Assembly (NCBI RefSeq): GCF_030499535.1
Contig: NZ_JASTLB010000001.1
Span: forward strand, 5,084,001 to 5,148,000
Length of the DNA stretch: 64,000 nt
Origin: Streptomyces sp. TG1A-8
GTDB taxonomy: Bacteria; Actinomycetota; Actinomycetes; Streptomycetales; Streptomycetaceae
Direction: 5' to 3'
Every line of letters begins with the position of its first letter. Within the stretch, counting starts at the first letter, position 1. Position numbers and translations under genes: made by a program. Positions 1 through 12,115 of the stretch are shown in pieces. The notes below the pieces were generated by a model. The model had not been told where the DNA came from, searched no databases, and worked only from the letters and a program-made list of their open reading frames with translations.

Positions 1-4077
<4,077 letters not shown>

Positions 4078-4109
4078 GGTGAGGGCGTTTCCGTAGAACA
4101 GGAGTGGCC

Positions 4110-4460
4110 GTGCCGCAGATCACCGTCGGCTGCTCCTCCGTGCTGGAGGACTCCTTCGCCCGGGCCGTGCACGAGGCGGCCGTCGGGATCGCGGCGGCCG
4201 CGCCGGAGGCCTGCAGGACGCTGTCGCGGCGCGGCGACCGCACCGCGTACGGGTACGAGGAGCCGGGGCAGGAGCGGCACGCCGTCGTGCACGTGACCCC
4301 CGGCCTCCTCGCCGGACGCAGCGAGGAGACGAAGGAACGGCTGACGCAGGCCGTGCTGGACCTGCTGCGCACGCACGTGGCGGCCCAGGACGGGCTCACC
4401 CTGCACGCCTCCGCCGAGACCCGCGAACTGGACCCCTCCTACCGGAGGTTTCAGCGGTAG
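4110..4460 (+). CDS. 5-carboxymethyl-2-hydroxymuconate isomerase-like tautomerase
   Basis: A protein of about 116 residues resembling the CHMI branch of the tautomerase superfamily, whose members use an N-terminal proline as catalytic base. Two GTG codons are possible, 4104 and 4110. I chose 4110 because it gives Met-Pro-Gln-Ile-Thr-Val, placing Pro directly after the initiator, and because AGGAG ends at 4103, six bases upstream. The family length (about 115-130 residues) fits. It begins 32 bp after the pullulanase stop on the same strand, but no functional link is evident. It converges tightly on the TetR gene, with only 7 bp between stops. The substrate cannot be deduced. Confidence 0.75.
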   Translation: MPQITVGCSSVLEDSFARAVHEAAVGIAAAAPEACRTLSRRGDRTAYGYEEPGQERHAVVHVTPGLLAGRSEETKERLTQAVLDLLRTHVAAQDGLTLHASAETRELDPSYRRFQR

Positions 4461-4467
4461 CCGCCCG

Positions 4468-5157
4468 TCAGGGCGCCAGGGGCACGAGCCGGCCGGCCAG
4501 CTCCGCGAAGGGGCCGTCGGCCGGCTCCTGCCCGACCATCACGCGCAGCAGCGCGGCCATGTCCGGGTCATAGGCGGCGCTCACGGCGGCCAGGGCGGCG
4601 AAGTCCTGCACGAGCTGCCGCTCCAGCTCGGCGCGCGGGACGCGCCTGCCGTCCAGCCAGATCAGCGCCGTCGACTCGGCGAGCGAGATCCAGGAGCGGA
4701 CGACCAGCTCCAGCCGCGGGGAGGGCTCGCCGACCCCCAGATGCGCGAGGATCTGGTCGTGGGCGGCCTGACGGACGGAGTCGATGAGCGCGTTGGTCGC
4801 CGACGAGCCGACCGCCGGACCGCCCCGCAGCAGCGCCGAGAAACCGGGGCCGTGCTCGTCCACGAAGTCGAAGAACCGGCCCATCATCCGCAGCAGCCGT
4901 GCCCCGAGCGGGCCCTCGCGCGGCTCCTCGAAGCGGCCCGCGAGGTCCTGCGCCGCCCGCTTCAACGCGGCTTCGTAGAGGCTGAGTTTGCCGGGGAAGT
5001 AGTGGTAGACCAGCGGACGCGAGATACCCGCCGCGGACGCTATCTCGTCGATGGAGACCTCGTCGGGCGAACGGCGGCTGAACAGGTCGAGGGCGACGCC
5101 GATCAGCTGCTGCCGTCGTTCCTCGACGCCCATCCTGCGGCGAACCCCGGTATTCAT
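4468..5157 (-). CDS. TetR/AcrR family transcriptional regulator
   Basis: 229 residues. The N-terminal TetR helix-turn-helix is clear: residues about 12-58 contain LIGVALDLFSRR, IDEIASAAGISRPLVYHYF and the following helix with KLSLYEAAL. The C-terminal ligand-binding part is of ordinary length and carries no recognisable effector signature. The ATG at 5157 has AAGGTG about 5 bases upstream; a second ATG eight codons in is less well placed. It runs in the same direction as the sigma-like gene upstream of it (5220-7142) with a 62-bp gap. The ligand and target genes are unknown. Confidence 0.9.
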   Translation of the reverse strand: MNTGVRRRMGVEERRQQLIGVALDLFSRRSPDEVSIDEIASAAGISRPLVYHYFPGKLSLYEAALKRAAQDLAGRFEEPREGPLGARLLRMMGRFFDFVDEHGPGFSALLRGGPAVGSSATNALIDSVRQAAHDQILAHLGVGEPSPRLELVVRSWISLAESTALIWLDGRRVPRAELERQLVQDFAALAAVSAAYDPDMAALLRVMVGQEPADGPFAELAGRLVPLAP

Positions 5158-5219
5158 GCGAACACCTTACCGAGCGGAATCGGCCGCGAACGGTAGCGTC
5201 CCGCACGGCCGTTCATCCC

Positions 5220-7142
5220 TCACCGCAGTCCGCTGACCTTCCGTCCGTCCGCCAGTGTCCCCTCCAGGACGGCGCGGGCCCCCCGGCCGGCCCGGACCGC
5301 CAGCAGCGGCCCCCGGCCCACCGCGGTGACCCCGCCGCTCGCCCGGACCGCCGCGGTGTCCGGACCGCCCGCGGCCAGCAGGTACCAGCTCCCGGTCCGG
5401 GACTTCCACAGCACGCCGGCGAGCACGTGCGGATCGCGCGGACCGCACGCCGGCCCGTCGGTCCCCCGGGCCACGACCGCCCCGACCGACCCGCCCGGCA
5501 TCCGGAACTGGGCCAGCACGGCCGTACCGGCCCCGCGCCAGGTCTCGGCCCGGGTGCACGCCCAGGTACCGGTGCCGCCCGCGTCCGGCAGCGGCTGGTC
5601 GGCGTACGCCCACGCGTTCACGCTGCGCACGCCCGCGGAGCGCTCCGCGGCCAGCGAGCAGGCGAACGGCGCCCAGGCGCGCAGTCCCCCGGCGCTCGTG
5701 GCCTCACCGGCGGCCCCCGGCCGCCCGGCGGTGAGGCGGGCCGGGACCAGCTCGCCCAGATCGGTGGCCAGGCGGGTGCCGGAGGCGTCGGTCAGCTGGA
5801 GCACGTTCCACGAGGTGCAGCCGCCGGGCCGCAGCGCCGGGCTGGCCAGCGGTGCCGTGACGCCGCCGGTGACGGCGAGGTCCGTCGCCGGTGCGTCCGG
5901 CTTCATCAGGTCCCGCTCGGCGGCCCGGGTCACCCACGGCGCGGTCAGGTAGCGGACGTTGCCGTCGGCGCGGCCCAGCACCAGCGCGACCGCCTCGGCA
6001 CCGCTCGCCCCGTCGACGCGGGCGAAGTCGAGGGCGACGCCCGCGGTGCCGTCCCTCGGCTCGGCGTAGCGGGTGACGCGCAGGCCGTCGTAGAGGAGCA
6101 CCACGCGCGAGGCGTCCACCTCGCCCGCGAACAGCAACTGGGGCGGTCCGGCCGGGCCGCCGGTCTGGGTGCCCGGCGTCGCCGAGACGCGGACCGCCGG
6201 TCCGGGGCGGGCCCAGACGGCGAGGGCCCGGCGCAGCAGGGCGGTGTCCCCGGTGAGCGGGCCGCGCGCCGGCCAGACGGAGAAGTCGGTGCGGGCGGCG
6301 GACCGCCAGGCGGCGGGGGCGACCCGGGTCAGCCTGCCGGGGTCGAGGGCCGCCTCGGCGGCCGGGTTGCGCGCGTAGGGGGGTGCGGCGGCGCCGTCCG
6401 GGCCCCAGCCGCCGCCCGGCAGGGCGACCAGCGCGCCGCACACCGCGAGCGCCCCGGCGGCGAGGACCGACCTGGTGCGCCGGCGGCGGCGCGCCAGGTC
6501 GGTGGGCCGGGCCTGCAGCCAGCAGGGGTCGAACTCGGGGGAGGACAGCAGCCGGTGCTGCGCGGGCACGCCGTTGGCCTCCGTCAGCGCGGACTCCGCG
6601 CGGGTCACCCCGGCGGCCTTGAGGATCCCGCGCAGGTCGGCGTCGGACAGGTGCTCCAGGCCGCGCAGCGCGTACACGGCGCGGGCCGGACCGGACAGGT
6701 CCGACAGCCGCTTCTCCAAGGCGAGTTCGTCGGCACCGCCGGAGCGCGGGAACAGCCGCAGCCCCCACACCCGGGGCAGCAGCGGCAGCAGGTGCGAACG
6801 CCTGGTCAGCCGCTTGCGCGGGCCGGTCGCCTCCAGCGCCGCCCGCAGCACCCGGAGGCGGACGAACGCGTACCCCGCGTCGCCGTCCCGGCCCGGGGAC
6901 TGGGCGGGGATCACGGCGGTCCGCCCGCGGCCCCGGGGCAGGGCGCGCTGCACGAGGCCGTGGGCCGCCAGCACCCGGCGGCCCCGGCCGAGGTCCGACG
7001 GCAGCATCAGGTAGGCGAGCCGTACCAGGCGGGGATAGTGCTCGACGAGCGCGGCCTCGGCCCGGGCGACGTCGACGGCCGGGCCGACGGCGGCATCGGC
7101 GGGGGCGGGTGCGTGACGCTGGTCTACATCCTGTGGCTGCAC
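5220..7142 (-). CDS. sigma-70-like N-terminus fused through one membrane helix to an exported domain
   Basis: 640 residues starting at a GTG (7142). Residues about 25-200 look like a sigma-factor region 2/4 pair: VARAEAALVEHYPRLVRLAY near the start and a region 4-like stretch (ALEKRLSDLSGPARAVYALRGLE, then a second helix with DADLRGILKAAGV). A basic run (RRRRRTR, about residue 222) is followed by a single hydrophobic helix (about 226-245), and the remaining ~390 residues should be outside the membrane. They contain several cysteines but no domain I recognise. The region 2 core is weak, so this may be a degenerate, non-initiating sigma-like domain. It could be a membrane-tethered regulator in which the exported part senses and the cytoplasmic part binds polymerase, but that is inference. 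It is divergent from the lipoprotein gene at 7448. Confidence 0.8.
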   Translation of the reverse strand: MQPQDVDQRHAPAPADAAVGPAVDVARAEAALVEHYPRLVRLAYLMLPSDLGRGRRVLAAHGLVQRALPRGRGRTAVIPAQSPGRDGDAGYAFVRLRVLRAALEATGPRKRLTRRSHLLPLLPRVWGLRLFPRSGGADELALEKRLSDLSGPARAVYALRGLEHLSDADLRGILKAAGVTRAESALTEANGVPAQHRLLSSPEFDPCWLQARPTDLARRRRRTRSVLAAGALAVCGALVALPGGGWGPDGAAAPPYARNPAAEAALDPGRLTRVAPAAWRSAARTDFSVWPARGPLTGDTALLRRALAVWARPGPAVRVSATPGTQTGGPAGPPQLLFAGEVDASRVVLLYDGLRVTRYAEPRDGTAGVALDFARVDGASGAEAVALVLGRADGNVRYLTAPWVTRAAERDLMKPDAPATDLAVTGGVTAPLASPALRPGGCTSWNVLQLTDASGTRLATDLGELVPARLTAGRPGAAGEATSAGGLRAWAPFACSLAAERSAGVRSVNAWAYADQPLPDAGGTGTWACTRAETWRGAGTAVLAQFRMPGGSVGAVVARGTDGPACGPRDPHVLAGVLWKSRTGSWYLLAAGGPDTAAVRASGGVTAVGRGPLLAVRAGRGARAVLEGTLADGRKVSGLR

Positions 7143-7260
7143 GTCCGGGAGAACGAGCGAGCCGTTGGTTGGTCACCGTCAAGCGCGCGGCCCGGGCGGG
7201 GGACGGGGCGGCCCGGGCCCTCGGACCGAGCAGCACGCACGCGTGGTCGGCCATCGGCCG

Positions 7261-7348
7261 GCCCCCGGCGGCGCGGCGGCCGGGGGCCACCGGGCCGGGG
7301 TGCCGGCCGGGACCGCGAGCGGCACCCCCCCGCGGTCCCGGCCGGCAC
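7261..7348. repeat. two consecutive inverted repeats in a divergent gap without a gene
   Basis: The 305-bp space 7143-7447 between divergent genes holds two G/C hairpins and no gene I can support. The first has 9-bp arms at 7261-7269 and 7279-7287. The second has perfect 18-bp arms at 7300-7317 and 7331-7348 around a 13-base loop. Hairpins this long usually mark transcript ends in this genome, yet both flanking genes start here rather than end. Confidence 0.6.
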
Positions 7349-7447
7349 CGCGTTTGAGCGCACCGCCCCCGCCGCCCGTATCCGGGGGAGGGGTCCCGCG
7401 CCGGGGCTCCGCGCGGCATGCTTGGCCCACCGGGACCGGAGGAACAG

Positions 7448-7849
7448 ATGAGGTTGACAAGGGCGCTGCTCACCGTGACGGCCGCGCTGGCGCTGGCGGG
7501 CTGCGGCTCGGGCGGCTCCGGCGGCGGCACGGACGACGTGCCGCCCACCGCCACCGGCAGTCTGGAGAGCCTGGCCGCCGAGGTGAAGTGCACGCCGGAC
7601 CTGCAGACCGACGCCGACGAGATCCGCCAGGCCGTCTGCGAGAACACCGACGGCAGGTTCGTCCTCGCCACCTTCGCCACCGACCGCGGCCAGCGCGAGT
7701 GGATCAACGACGCGAAGGACTACGGGGGCCACTACCTCGTCGGCCGCAAGTGGGTCGCCGTCGGCGACGACGGCGTGGTGCGGGCGTTGCGCGGCACGCT
7801 CGGCGGCGACGTCGAGGTGGGCGCGGACCACCACGCCCACGGCGGCTGA
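7448..7849 (+). CDS. small lipoprotein of unknown function
   Basis: 133 residues. A short basic N-terminus and hydrophobic helix end in a lipobox (ALALAGC, Cys at about residue 19), followed by a Gly/Ser-rich tether, so the protein should be lipid-anchored on the outer face of the membrane. The mature part has two cysteines that could form a disulfide (CTPDLQ, about 46, and VCENTD, about 62). ATG at 7448 is chosen over an upstream in-frame ATG at 7418 because GGAGGAA lies just before it and it gives a proper signal peptide. I recognise no catalytic motif; the C-terminus is His-rich (DHHAHGG). Confidence 0.82.
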   Translation: MRLTRALLTVTAALALAGCGSGGSGGGTDDVPPTATGSLESLAAEVKCTPDLQTDADEIRQAVCENTDGRFVLATFATDRGQREWINDAKDYGGHYLVGRKWVAVGDDGVVRALRGTLGGDVEVGADHHAHGG

Positions 7850-7868
7850 CCCGCCCCCGGGCGCGATG

Positions 7869-7904
7869 AAGGCCGGTGCCGGGGAGGGGCCCGCCACCGG
7901 CCTT
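7869..7904. terminator. bidirectional hairpin between convergent genes
   Basis: Ten-base perfect arms (7869-7878 and 7895-7904) around a 16-base loop lie between the stops of the lipoprotein gene (+) and the DUF1996 gene (-). There is no U-tract, as is common for terminators in high-GC actinobacteria. Confidence 0.65.
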
Positions 7905-7941
7905 CCGCCGTGATCCCCCGGTGGGGGGATTCCTCAGGGGA

Positions 7942-9456
7942 TCACGAGCACTGCTGACCGCGGTTGATGCACTTGGCGATTCTGTTCGCCAGGCCGCCGG
8001 TCGTGATGCTGATGAAGTCGTCGTGGTCGGTGGCCGGTTTGTGCAGCTGCTCCGGGAAGCCGTCCACCGCGTAGGCGTTCTTCACCTGGCCGTTCCGGAG
8101 GGTCGGCGGGGTGGTGTCGTACACCAGCCGCATCGTCAGCTGCGGGATCGCCTTGAACCCGTTTTGGCAGTTGCCGCCCGCGTCGGCGAAGGCCACGTGC
8201 GTGCGGTGGTTGGCGCTGTCGGTGTTCCGGCCGTCCCAGCAGCTCTGGAAGGCGAACGTGCGCACCACCTTGCTGCCCCGCGGGCAGATGGGGTACTGCG
8301 CGGTCAGCTGGACCTTGTTCTCGAAACCGGTGCAGCTCCAGTGCGCGTTGGCGTTGGCCAGGCCGTTGGTGGTGGTCTTGGCGTCACCGGTGATGATCCG
8401 CAGGAACTGCGGCATCGCCACGACCTTGCCGGTGGGGCTGCCCACGTACTTGATCTGGGCCTGCACCGGGGTCAGGATCCTGCCGACGTTGCCCTCCTTG
8501 CCGCCGCCGTCGGCGTCCTGGTCGAAGTCCTGCGAGCCGTCCTGGACGCGGACCACCGGCCAGTAGTAGGACGACAGGTCGTTCCTGTTCTGGCAGCTGG
8601 TGCCGCCCTGCAGGAACGTGTCGTTGCCGGCGAAGGCGTTGATCTTCTGGTTGCCGACGTAGTCGTGCAGGTGGTGCGCGCCGTTGGCCACACCGGGCGC
8701 GACGATCACGTTGTCGGTGTTGTGGTTCTTGTTGGTGTTGACCCCGCAGCGCGTGGTGAAGGTGCCGGTGGAGGCGCTGCGCGTCCTGCGCGGCTTGGCC
8801 GGGACGTTCGGCTGGACCTTGGTGATGTCGACGAAGTCGGCCGCGGCCGGGCCGTTGCCGGCCTGTCCGCCGGTGCCGCCCTGCTGCCCGGTGCCGCCCT
8901 GCTGGCCGCCGGTGCTGGCCTGGCCGCCGCCCTGCTGCTGCCCGCCGCCGTCCTGCCCGCCGCCGGTCGTCCGGTCGGCCGCGCTTCCGGTGCAGGTGGC
9001 GAGGGCGCTCAGACCGGTGGGCACGGTACCGCCGACGCGCGTGACCTCCAGCCCGATCCGGTCCAGGACCGCCGCCCGCCGGTCCTGGAGCGGCTGAAGG
9101 ATGGAGTTCTGCACGAAGCCCGCGTCCCTGGCCTGCGCGTCCCGCGTGGTCGCCAGACGCCGGTAGGCGTCGGTGATCTGGCGGTCGAGGCCGGCCAGTT
9201 CCCCGGCGACCTCGGTACGGGCCCGGGCCGGCACGTCGGTCAGCTTCTGGCCGACGTCCGGGCAGGAGATCGTCACGACCTGGGCCGTCGAGGCCTTGGT
9301 CCGGTTGCCTCCCCACGCGACGTCGTGGTGCGACTCGTGCGCCGAGGCGTGGAAGTTCGCCCAGAGCAGCCCGCCCCCACCGAGCGCTAGGGCCGCCGAT
9401 GCGGCCAGGGCCTTGGCGGCCAGCGGCGTGCGGCGTTTTCGTGTGTTGCGTCCCAT
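7942..9456 (-). CDS. secreted DUF1996 domain protein
   Basis: 504 residues. The frame stays open far upstream, but the ATG at 9456 is preceded by AGAGGAG and opens a signal-anchor or signal peptide (basic RKRR, then an Ala/Leu-rich helix to about residue 33). Residues about 35-160 form a helical, charged region; a Gly/Gln/Ser-rich linker follows (about 160-215). The C-terminal ~280 residues are the DUF1996 domain, with [28 protein letters not shown] and six or more cysteines suited to an oxidising extracellular setting. DUF1996 occurs in fungal and actinobacterial exported proteins without an established activity. The gene converges on the lipoprotein gene at 7448. Confidence 0.88.
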   Translation of the reverse strand: MGRNTRKRRTPLAAKALAASAALALGGGGLLWANFHASAHESHHDVAWGGNRTKASTAQVVTISCPDVGQKLTDVPARARTEVAGELAGLDRQITDAYRRLATTRDAQARDAGFVQNSILQPLQDRRAAVLDRIGLEVTRVGGTVPTGLSALATCTGSAADRTTGGGQDGGGQQQGGGQASTGGQQGGTGQQGGTGGQAGNGPAAADFVDITKVQPNVPAKPRRTRSASTGTFTTRCGVNTNKNHNTDNVIVAPGVANGAHHLHDYVGNQKINAFAGNDTFLQGGTSCQNRNDLSSYYWPVVRVQDGSQDFDQDADGGGKEGNVGRILTPVQAQIKYVGSPTGKVVAMPQFLRIITGDAKTTTNGLANANAHWSCTGFENKVQLTAQYPICPRGSKVVRTFAFQSCWDGRNTDSANHRTHVAFADAGGNCQNGFKAIPQLTMRLVYDTTPPTLRNGQVKNAYAVDGFPEQLHKPATDHDDFISITTGGLANRIAKCINRGQQCS

Positions 9457-9886
9457 GGAACTCCTCTGACGTCCTTGCGGGGCAGCATCGAGGCGCCCGA
9501 CAGGAGTGAAGCGGCCCCCTTCCATACGGACGCCGCCCCGCAGGTGTTCACCGCGCTGCGCAATCGTGCGGGGACCGCCGCGCACGTGCGCGTCCACGGC
9601 CCCCGCCGCCGGCGGCGGCGCGGTGGCGCACCCCGCCGTCCTGTCCACCGGCAGCCACCGCAGGTCCCGCCGCACCTGCGGGTCGCGGAGCACCTCCACG
9701 GGCCGGCGCCCGCCGGCACCGGCCGGCAGGCCGACGGGATCCGCACCCCGCACCACTCGGCCGCCAGCCGCCGCCGCACGTCCGCGAACTCCGTACCGCC
9801 CAGCACGAGAAGTCTCGTGCCGGTGATGAGCCTGCCCGGTACGGGAGCGGCGGGGAAGGGCGCTCTGCCGGGGGCAGAGCCCGCGG
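9457..9886. other. 430-bp gap with coding-like signal that changes frame
   Basis: No intact gene is visible. On the minus strand, about 9740-9830 reads like coding sequence in one frame ([20 protein letters not shown]), and about 9560-9740 reads like coding sequence in the next frame ([20 protein letters not shown]), both with G/C-rich third positions. A single-base shift near 9735 would join them. The second frame has no stop before the DUF1996 start at 9456. This may be a decayed gene or chance in GC-rich DNA. The promoter of the DUF1996 gene must lie here. Confidence 0.35.
9803..9820. promoter_or_regulatory. perfect palindrome, operator or small hairpin
   Basis: GCACGAGA and TCTCGTGC form perfect 8-base arms separated by two bases. 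It lies 66 bp beyond the stop of the winged-helix regulator gene and upstream of the DUF1996 gene, which read in the same direction. It could be an operator for the neighbouring regulator or a weak terminator hairpin; nothing here decides between the two. Confidence 0.4.
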
Positions 9887-10468
9887 TCAGCGGCCGGCCG
9901 GCGGGGCGTACTTGTAGCCGACCCGGCGCACCGTCTGGATGGTCCGGCGGTGCCGGGTGCCCAGCTTGCGGCGCAGCCGGGCGATGTGGACGTCGACGGT
10001 GCGGCCGTCACCGACGTGGCCGTACCCCCACACCGTGGTGACCAGCTGGTCGCGGGTGTGCACCCGGTGCGGGTGTGCCACCAGGTGCGCGAGCAGCTCG
10101 AACTCCAGGTAGGTCAGGTCGAGTTCGATGCCGTCGACGCTGGCGGTGCGGCGCTCGGGGTCGATCCGCACCAGCGGTTCGGCGGCCTCCGGGACCGTCG
10201 GCGCGGGCTCGTGGGGGACCGCGACCGGCAGGAAGGGGGGCTGCTGGTCGGCCGGGACCAGCACCAGGTAGCCGACCATCGGCGGCCGGCCGGGGAGCAC
10301 GGGCAGGGTGTGCTGCGGCGCGGGCAGCCAGGTGGCGCCCGGCGGCAGGAAGTCGGCGACGTCGACCACCTCGTCCCGGTCCACGGCACGCAGCCGGTGC
10401 CGGGTGCCGTGCGGGGTGGTGGCGGGGGCGGTCAGGGCGGAGGCGGGGTGAGGACGCGTGGACGCCAT
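9887..10468 (-). CDS. OmpR/PhoB-type winged-helix regulator without a receiver domain
   Basis: 193 residues. The C-terminal half (about 97-190) is a typical winged-helix transactivation domain: [18 protein letters not shown], the recognition region [31 protein letters not shown], then [12 protein letters not shown]. The N-terminal ~95 residues are Pro-rich and are not a response-regulator receiver: there is no acidic pocket or phosphorylatable Asp context. The protein therefore probably senses something directly or acts without phosphorylation. The ATG at 10468 is the first good start. A short ORF and a hairpin occupy its leader (10561-10709). Targets are unknown. Confidence 0.85.
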   Translation of the reverse strand: MASTRPHPASALTAPATTPHGTRHRLRAVDRDEVVDVADFLPPGATWLPAPQHTLPVLPGRPPMVGYLVLVPADQQPPFLPVAVPHEPAPTVPEAAEPLVRIDPERRTASVDGIELDLTYLEFELLAHLVAHPHRVHTRDQLVTTVWGYGHVGDGRTVDVHIARLRRKLGTRHRRTIQTVRRVGYKYAPPAGR

Positions 10469-10560
10469 GGCGGATCAGCTCTTTCGCGCGAGGAGTTCGT
10501 CGGACGGGGCGACGGCCGCGATTCGTGGTCGGGCGCGCCGGAGGACGTACGTCGTTCGCG

Positions 10561-10575
10561 CCGGCCGAAGGCCGG
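10561..10575 (-). promoter_or_regulatory. hairpin after a short ORF, attenuator-like
   Basis: CCGGCC and GGCCGG form a six-base perfect stem with a three-base loop. On the minus strand it starts 11 bases after the stop of the 40-codon ORF (10587) and sits about 90 bases ahead of the winged-helix regulator start (10468). That order, short ORF then stem then regulator gene, is the layout of translation-coupled attenuation. No U-tract is present. Confidence 0.4.
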
Positions 10576-10586
10576 GGTGTACGGCT

Positions 10587-10709
10587 TTAGAGGGCCGGCG
10601 CGTTCGTCGCGCGGCAACACACCCGGTCGAAGTCGTGGTGCTGACGGGAGGGCCAGAAGGGCTCGAGGTCGTGACGACCCGTCGCGGTGCACTTCTGGTA
10701 GCCGGCCAT
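10587..10709 (-). CDS. 40-residue ORF with paired Cys and His, possible leader peptide
   Basis: ATG at 10709, TAA at 10587. The peptide begins MAGYQKC and contains EPFWPSRQHHDFDRVCCR before ending NAPAL. Nearly every third base is G or C, as in real genes here, and the composition (Trp, Phe, Tyr, His, few repeats) is unlike the Arg/Pro/Ala-rich spurious frames of the region. The Shine-Dalgarno is weak: a purine run (GGAAGAAGG) lies about 35 bases upstream. It precedes the winged-helix regulator gene on the same strand by 118 bp, with a hairpin in between. It may be a conserved small protein or a regulatory leader peptide. I cannot tell which. Confidence 0.5.
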   Translation of the reverse strand: MAGYQKCTATGRHDLEPFWPSRQHHDFDRVCCRATNAPAL

Positions 10710-11134
10710 GTGCCCATTGAAGCAGACACGGGCGCGGAGCAGGAGCCTTCTTCCACTCTTCGGACAGGCCGCGTCCGCCCGCCGTATCGGCGGGTGCCCC
10801 CCGGGGTGCGAGCGGGCGGATCAGACCTGGCCGGCCTTCTCCAGCGCGGGGCAGCAGGTGTCCATCAGCAGGCGGGGGTGCGGGGCCGCTCCGGACGGGC
10901 GGGGCGGCCCCGCCCGCCCCGGCTGCGCACGACGGGGAGCCGGCGGAACGGCCCGCCGCCCGAGCGGCGCCCGGCCTGCCGGCTCCCCGGCCTGCCCGAC
11001 GGGCGCGTCCCGGCGGACCTGCCGGACGGCACCGGTTTGCCGGCCGGCCGCCGTGCGGGGCCGCGCCCGGCGCGGGCCGGGTCCCGGGGGAGCGCAGGCC
11101 CGCTGGGCGCCCGCTGCGGACGCCCTCGCGTGCC
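10710..11134. other. 425-bp gap, very GC-rich, no supported gene
   Basis: The stretch between the ArsC-like gene and the short ORF is dense in GCCGG repeats and offers no convincing gene. A 14-codon minus-strand frame (10821-10865, beginning MDTCC) has good third-position composition but no Shine-Dalgarno. It may be the tail of a lost gene. Any promoter for the 10587-10709 ORF and the regulator at 9887 should be in this stretch. Confidence 0.4.
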
Positions 11135-11503
11135 TCACCCCCTGCTGCGGGCCAGCGCCTCCTGCACGGCGTCCTCGGAGCGGGCCACCAGCGCGGTGCC
11201 GTCGTCGGCCGTGATGATCGGGCGCTGGATCAGCCGGGGGTGCTCGGCGAGCGCCGTGATCCACCGGTCCCGCGCGCTTTCGTCCCGCGCCCACTCCGAG
11301 AGCCCCAGTTCCCCGGCGACCGCCTCCTGGGTCCGCGTGATGTCCCACGGCTCCAGCCCCAGCCGGTCGAGCACGGCCCTGAGCTCGTCCTCGCCCGGCA
11401 CGTCCTCCAGATAGCGGCGGACGGTGTACTCGGCTCCCTCGGCGTCGAGCAGGCCGAGCGCGCTGCGGCACTTGGAGCAGGCCGGATTGATCCAGATTTC
11501 CAT
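11135..11503 (-). CDS. ArsC/Spx-family thioredoxin-fold protein (arsenate reductase family)
   Basis: 122 residues with the ArsC fold signature at the N-terminus (IWINPACSKCRSALGLL), in which the usual CxxS/CxxC position reads Cys-Ser-Lys-Cys (residues 9 and 12). RYLEDVPGEDEL and the late LIQRPIITADDGTALVARSED match the family pattern of a cis-Pro loop and C-terminal strand. Family members reduce arsenate with glutathione/glutaredoxin-type thiols or act as regulators. No ars operon surrounds it, so arsenate resistance is not supported by context. It is divergent from the small ORF at 11669. Confidence 0.82.
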   Translation of the reverse strand: MEIWINPACSKCRSALGLLDAEGAEYTVRRYLEDVPGEDELRAVLDRLGLEPWDITRTQEAVAGELGLSEWARDESARDRWITALAEHPRLIQRPIITADDGTALVARSEDAVQEALARSRG

Positions 11504-11668
11504 GGGGCCAACGGTAACGCGAAAACCCGTCCGCCACCGGCGTCACGGCAGTCCCCGAACCCCTGTGGCCAGGGGCTTTTGTCAGTGGTGGACCGTAGAA
11601 TAGAAGCAGTGTTCGAGGGGCTCGCCGGGATCTCCGGCGGGTGCCCTGATCGCGACAGGAGGATGCCT

Positions 11669-11983
11669 GTGCCCGCCGCCGCCCTGAAGTCCGCTCCGTT
11701 GCCGACCCAGTCCACCGCCCAGCGCCCCGTCCTGCTCGACTCGCCCTACGCCCCCGTGACGAAGCGTCCGCTGCCGGCCGGGCGGCCGCGCGAGTGGTAC
11801 GTCACGCACAACCGGCGCCTGAAGGCCATGCGCCTGGCCATCGCCCTGCTCGACTCGGGGATCTACCTGCCGGGTCAGGCCCGCGACGAGACGATCCGCG
11901 ACACGGCGGAGAAGATCGGCGTGCACCCGCCGTCGGACACGACCTGCCGCATGGTGCGGGCGCTCCTGCACCACTCGCGCTGA
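11669..11983 (+). CDS. conserved small protein of unknown function
   Basis: 104 residues. An ATG at 11663 directly abuts AGGAGG, which is too close, so I take the GTG at 11669, six bases after that Shine-Dalgarno. The protein has a Pro-rich first third and a compact C-terminus (REWYVTHNRRLKAMRLAIALLD, then IRDTAEKIGVHPPSDTTCRMVRALL) predicted to be helical. Composition and codon use are typical of a real gene. I recognise no family. A TAGAAT at 11596 could be part of its promoter, but no matching -35 element is well spaced. Confidence 0.75.
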   Translation: MPAAALKSAPLPTQSTAQRPVLLDSPYAPVTKRPLPAGRPREWYVTHNRRLKAMRLAIALLDSGIYLPGQARDETIRDTAEKIGVHPPSDTTCRMVRALLHHSR

Positions 11984-12115
11984 ACCCCGGTGCCGGGCGC
12001 CCCGTGTCCCGGGGCACCCGGCACCGCCGTGCGCGTCCCGGGGGTGCGCCGCCCGGCCGGGCCCGTGCGGCCGGTTCCCGCTCCGGCGGCCCGCCGGGGC
12101 CGGCACCGGGCCCGT

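Noticed and set aside
9457..10011. N-terminal extension of the DUF1996 protein up to 10011
   Set aside because: The ATG at 9456 has a strong ribosome site and starts the signal peptide; the extension would overlap the winged-helix gene.
10458..11414. A 318-codon plus-strand frame across the gap near 10.7 kb
   Set aside because: It overlaps the ArsC-like gene and the short minus-strand ORF, and its composition is Arg/Gly/Pro-rich throughout.
11560..11580. Small hairpin with a T-run on the plus strand upstream of the 11669 gene
   Set aside because: The stem is only five bases and no transcript is expected to end here; it is too weak to list as a terminator.
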